A DNA stretch of 17,442 nucleotides from Proteobacteria bacterium UBA2133 (GTDB lineage: Bacteria > Pseudomonadota > Gammaproteobacteria > Arenicellales > UBA868): assembly GCA_002327725.1 (NCBI GenBank), contig DCXP01000039.1, forward strand, positions 1 through 17,442. The letters are read 5' to 3'. Positions 14,918 through 17,442 of this stretch are shown in pieces. Within the stretch, counting starts at the first letter, position 1; each line of letters begins with the position of its first letter. The notes beneath the pieces were generated by a model, which had not been told where the DNA came from, searched no databases, and saw only the letters and a list, made by a program, of their open reading frames with translations. The translations under genes and the position numbers were made by a program.

Positions 14918-15896
14918 CCGCACCCGTCTGGTCGAGGCGCTGCGTGCGGACCGGTCTTTGAGTTTTGCCGAACTGGCCCGCGCCACCCGGTTGGATGAAT
15001 CCACCATTGCCACACTCCTGCATCAGCTTGAGCAGGATGGCTTGCCGATGCAAAAAGAGGGTGACACCCACTTTAAACTTGTAGACAACATTACCCCCAT
15101 TGATGTCGGTGATCTCATATCTCAACTTGAGAAGGCAAACTTTCCTTTTGCGCGCCAGGCTGAGGTGCTTGATACCGTGGATTCGACCAGCGACTGGCTC
15201 AACCGCGAGCACCACGGCGGTATGGATATTCATGGCAAGACCTGCATCACGGAATTCCAGAGTGCAGGTCGTGGCCGTCGGGGAAGAAACTGGCGCGGTT
15301 CGCCATACTGCCACCTGATGCTCTCAATAGGCTGGCGATTTCAAAAAGAAGTGACCGAGATGGCAGGACTCAGTCTTTCCATCGGCGTTGCGATTGCCGA
15401 GTGTCTCAAGGACATCACTGGGGCACCCGTCGGCCTCAAGTGGCCCAACGATCTGTGGTGCAAAGAGCGAAAACTCGGCGGCATCCTGGTCGACCTTAAC
15501 GCCCTTCTGGAGGGTGGCGCCTTTGCAGTGATAGGTATCGGGATCAATCTGCGGGAACCCAGACTGGATGAGTTTGATACCGGCCAGCCGGTGACCGATC
15601 TTGCGAGCAATGCGCAAGATGATCTTGCCTCTCGCGCCACAATAATTGCATCGGTGCTCGGGTCGATAGCGCAAGCGCTTGATCGATTTGAACAGCATCA
15701 TTTTCTGCCAGATCAGGCGCGTTTTAATGCATTGGACGTCTTTTCGGGCCGCAAGGTGCGCGCGGAATCTGACGGTCGGCCCCTGGAGGGCGTGGGTGCG
15801 GGCGCCGATGAGCAGGGGCGCTATCGCCTTCGTTGTGCGGACGGCACGGTTGCCACGGTAATATCCGGGGATATCAGCCTGTCGCTCGTTAACTGA
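14907..15896 (+). CDS. birA: Bifunctional biotin operon repressor / biotin-[acetyl-CoA-carboxylase] ligase
   Basis: A 329-residue protein. It makes biotinyl-5'-AMP and transfers biotin to the carboxyl carrier protein, and with its N-terminal helix-turn-helix it can repress biotin genes. Residues 1-60 form the winged helix (FAELARATRLDESTIATLLHQLEQDG). The ligase domain carries VDSTSDWL (91-98), the biotinoyl-AMP loop GRGRRGRNW (121-129), LSLSIGVAIAE, KWPNDLW (178-184) with KLGGILV (189-195), and IGIGINL. A C-terminal SH3-like domain follows from about 277. Start: an upstream ATG at 14850 would add 19 residues encoded inside rarA; the ATG at 14907 gives the normal N-terminus and an 11-nt overlap with rarA. 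Followed after 25 nt by coaX. No biotin operator was identified in the window. Confidence 0.95.
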   Translation: MATDRTRLVEALRADRSLSFAELARATRLDESTIATLLHQLEQDGLPMQKEGDTHFKLVDNITPIDVGDLISQLEKANFPFARQAEVLDTVDSTSDWLNREHHGGMDIHGKTCITEFQSAGRGRRGRNWRGSPYCHLMLSIGWRFQKEVTEMAGLSLSIGVAIAECLKDITGAPVGLKWPNDLWCKERKLGGILVDLNALLEGGAFAVIGIGINLREPRLDEFDTGQPVTDLASNAQDDLASRATIIASVLGSIAQALDRFEQHHFLPDQARFNALDVFSGRKVRAESDGRPLEGVGAGADEQGRYRLRCADGTVATVISGDISLSLVN

Positions 15897-15921
15897 ACAC
15901 CATCGCTACAACGGCCGCTAC

Positions 15922-16671
15922 ATGCCCGCTTCTGACTTCGACCTCCTGATCGATCACGGAAACAGCCGCATCAAGTGGGCAATGGCGGGCGCCCAGAGCT
16001 GGTCGGTGGGAGAAGCGATTGATTACAGCGGCAAAGAAACGGATTTTGGTCCCTGGAGTGAGCTCGACGCGCCGCAACGGATCGTAGTGAGCAACAGCGC
16101 GGGCCGCGCAGCTTTTGCCCATCTTGAGAACTGGTGTCAGAGCCAATGGCAGCTAAAGCCGCAACTTCTAAAAGCGAAGCCAGCGCAGCACGGCGTCAGC
16201 AACAGTTACCCCGAGCCTGAGACCCTCGGTTCTGACCGCTGGCTTGCGCTGATTGCGGCGCGGCAACTTCGCAAAGGGCCTCTCGCTGTGATCGATTGTG
16301 GCACGGCTGTCACCGTCGACGCGCTTTCAGGGGAGGGCGCCTTTCTCGGGGGCGTAATCAGCGCCGGCCCCAAGATTTCAGCCGGTGCGCTGATCGAAAG
16401 AGCGGCGCATCTCGATCGCGAGGACATGCGCTATTCGGGGGTGTTTAATACGGATACCGCCAGTGCAGTCACTGCAGGCGCTCTGATCTTTGTCGTCGGT
16501 GGGATAGAAAAGGTGCTGGCAGAGTTCAGGCCGAAACTCGGAGACGGGTTTACGGTCTTCATGACGGGCGGTTGGGCTGAGACCATTGCCCCGTTGATGC
16601 GCACTGAGGTCACGGTGTATCCTGACCTTGTGTTACAGGGAATCCAACTCGTCACGGGTAAAGAGTCATGA
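15922..16671 (+). CDS. coaX: Type III pantothenate kinase
   Basis: A 249-residue ASKHA-fold kinase catalysing ATP-dependent phosphorylation of pantothenate, the first step of coenzyme A synthesis; type III enzymes are not feedback-inhibited by CoA. Motifs: the phosphate-1 loop LLIDHGNSRIKWA (8-20) with Asp11, the pantothenate-binding YPEPETLGSDRWLALIAA (96-113), DCGTAVTVD (125-133) with Asp125, GGVISAGP (143-150), SAVTAGAL and FMTGG near the C-terminus. Length is normal. The His in DHGNSRIKW follows the gammaproteobacterial form (DxGNSRxKW). It starts 25 nt after birA without a strong Shine-Dalgarno, and its TGA overlaps the next ATG as ATGA. The birA-coaX pairing is common because CoaX was once annotated as part of the Baf/BirA context. 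Confidence 0.95.
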   Translation: MPASDFDLLIDHGNSRIKWAMAGAQSWSVGEAIDYSGKETDFGPWSELDAPQRIVVSNSAGRAAFAHLENWCQSQWQLKPQLLKAKPAQHGVSNSYPEPETLGSDRWLALIAARQLRKGPLAVIDCGTAVTVDALSGEGAFLGGVISAGPKISAGALIERAAHLDREDMRYSGVFNTDTASAVTAGALIFVVGGIEKVLAEFRPKLGDGFTVFMTGGWAETIAPLMRTEVTVYPDLVLQGIQLVTGKES

Positions 16672-17300
16672 GATGGATCTTTGCTCTGCTGGTTCTGGCA
16701 AATGTCGCCTTGTATCTTTGGGCCACCCAGTTATCTCCAAAGGCAGAGCTTGGGCTTGGCGAAGCGCAGGCGGGGCACAATCTTGAAGCCATGGGGTTAT
16801 TGTCCGAGGAGTCGATTGTCATTGGCGCCCGGGCAGATTGCCTTCGGATAGGGCCTTTTTCCACCGAGCAGACGCTCAGCGAGGGTCGCCGCCTGTTGGT
16901 CAATAAAGGTTACGGACTGGCACAGCAGCGCACTGCGGCCAGAGAGGTGCACGCCTATCAGGTAGTGGCGGGGCCGTTTCGCTCGGACATCGCCCGCGAC
17001 AATGCCCGCATGAGACTTCAAGAGAAAGGAGTGAGTACCCGAGATCTTGCCTACGGAGATGACAAGATGCTGCTGCTGCGTGACTATGCACGAAAGTCAC
17101 AGGCAGAAGAATTTGCCACCAGTCTGGATGCTCCGGAAATACCCGTGCTGGTGAAGCTGCAGGCGCGTACCCTCGGGCCGCTATACTGGCTTGATGTTCC
17201 GGATGTGGTCACCCCTGAGCGAAAGCAGGAGTTTGCTGAACTGAAGTGGGGCGATGCCATGACCGAAGTGACCCCGATCCCTTGCCCCAAAAGCGGATAA
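16668..17300 (+). CDS. SPOR-like membrane-anchored protein
   Basis: A 210-residue protein with an N-terminal membrane segment (about 4-22, uncleaved anchor) and a periplasmic remainder. Two GPF motifs occur in SPOR-like settings: CLRIGPFSTEQTLSEGRRLL (58-77) and YQVVAGPFRSDIARDNARMRL (97-117), and the second continues into MLLLRDYARKSQAEEFATSL. SPOR domains bind denuded septal peptidoglycan. Whether this degenerate version does so is inference. A Cys-containing tail (IPCPKSG) ends the protein. It overlaps coaX by 4 nt (ATGA) with AAAGAG just before the start, so it should be translationally coupled. An equivalent small SPOR protein between coaX and the tRNA/tuf region is a usual gammaproteobacterial arrangement, which supports the identification. 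Confidence 0.82.
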   Translation: MRWIFALLVLANVALYLWATQLSPKAELGLGEAQAGHNLEAMGLLSEESIVIGARADCLRIGPFSTEQTLSEGRRLLVNKGYGLAQQRTAAREVHAYQVVAGPFRSDIARDNARMRLQEKGVSTRDLAYGDDKMLLLRDYARKSQAEEFATSLDAPEIPVLVKLQARTLGPLYWLDVPDVVTPERKQEFAELKWGDAMTEVTPIPCPKSG

Positions 17301-17314
17301 GACTTTACCGCTTA

Positions 17315-17343
17315 CTGCCATCTGCGGCCCGGCGAAGTAAAAT
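17315..17343 (+). promoter_or_regulatory. Sigma70-type promoter of tRNA-Thr, stringent-type discriminator
   Basis: A -35 CTGCCA (17315-17320, 4 of 6), a 17-base spacer and a -10 TAAAAT (17338-17343, 5 of 6). The following ACGGCCC is GC-rich, as in stable-RNA promoters repressed by ppGpp. The expected start near 17350 leaves a short leader before the tRNA at 17367. Confidence 0.6.
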
Positions 17344-17366
17344 ACGGCCCAATCTCTTTCTCGAAA

Positions 17367-17442
17367 GCCCGCATAGCTCAGTTGGCAGAGCAGCTGATTT
17401 GTAATCAGCAGGTCGATGGTTCGAATCCGTCTGCGGGCTCCA
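17367..17442 (+). tRNA. tRNA-Thr (anticodon UGU)
   Basis: A complete 76-nt cloverleaf. The acceptor GCCCGCA pairs with TGCGGGC (17432-17438), the D stem is GCTC/GAGC, and the anticodon stem GCTGA/TCAGC encloses TTTGTAA with anticodon TGT at 17400-17402. The T arm contains GGTTCGAATCC. The discriminator is T and the CCA end is genome-encoded (17440-17442), the last bases of the window. In related bacteria more tRNAs (Tyr, Gly, Thr) and tuf usually follow. Confidence 0.97.

Noticed and set aside
14159..15013. A 284-codon minus-strand open frame across rarA and the birA start
   Set aside because: It lies opposite two well-supported genes and its translation resembles nothing known. It follows from the codon bias of the sense strand.
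1..17442. CRISPR arrays, transposases, phage genes, integrases or toxin-antitoxin pairs
   Set aside because: None was seen. There are no direct repeats with regular spacing, no terminal inverted repeats and no such protein motifs in any frame. The tRNA at the right edge is complete, but nothing beyond it can be judged.

Overview
The window looks like a chromosomal segment of a gammaproteobacterium with about 55-60% GC, probably an environmental or metagenome-assembled genome. The strongest indication is the right end, where birA, a type III pantothenate kinase gene (coaX), a small SPOR-type membrane protein and tRNA-Thr(UGU) follow each other. From established knowledge, this block usually sits just upstream of the tRNA/tufB/secE/nusG region in gammaproteobacteria such as Pseudomonas. 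There are no insertion sequences, phage genes, CRISPR arrays or toxin modules. This is mostly housekeeping and envelope content with a few poorly characterised enzymes.

Layout. 1-717 (minus): a serine/threonine dehydratase-like gene that runs off the left edge and is cut by about seven single-base indels. 832-1521 (plus): an acyl-protein-thioesterase/carboxylesterase. 1518-4826 (minus): a likely three-gene unit read from right to left, consisting of an AsmA-like inner-membrane-anchored protein, histidinol phosphatase HisN and an exported TPR protein. The last two overlap by ATGA. 4996-6558 (plus): a cardiolipin-synthase-type phospholipase D lipoprotein, divergent from the AsmA-like gene. 6637-7428 (plus): an SDR lacking the usual catalytic Tyr and Lys. 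7499-8353 (minus): an orphan SAM methyltransferase. 8507-9676 (minus): an archaeal-type 2-phosphoglycerate kinase homologue with an ATP-cone.

From 9809 to 17300 every gene is on the plus strand: FAD-linked D-lactate dehydrogenase, a gamma-glutamyltransferase-family Ntn hydrolase without signal peptide, an AlkB-type dioxygenase, rarA, birA, coaX and the SPOR protein. rarA/birA overlap by 11 nt and coaX/SPOR by 4 nt. The segment ends with a complete tRNA-Thr preceded by a good sigma70-type promoter with a GC-rich discriminator.

How the genes relate. The AsmA-like protein and the lipoprotein cardiolipin synthase plausibly both concern phospholipid supply to the envelope. rarA and AlkB both concern DNA damage, and BirA and CoaX both concern cofactors. 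D-lactate dehydrogenase and the GGT-family enzyme may form a small catabolic pair, but their link is inference. No obviously new multi-gene system is visible. The most unusual items are the GGT-family enzyme with replaced substrate-binding residues, the 2-phosphoglycerate kinase homologue, the active-site-deficient SDR and the cluster of frameshifts at the left edge.
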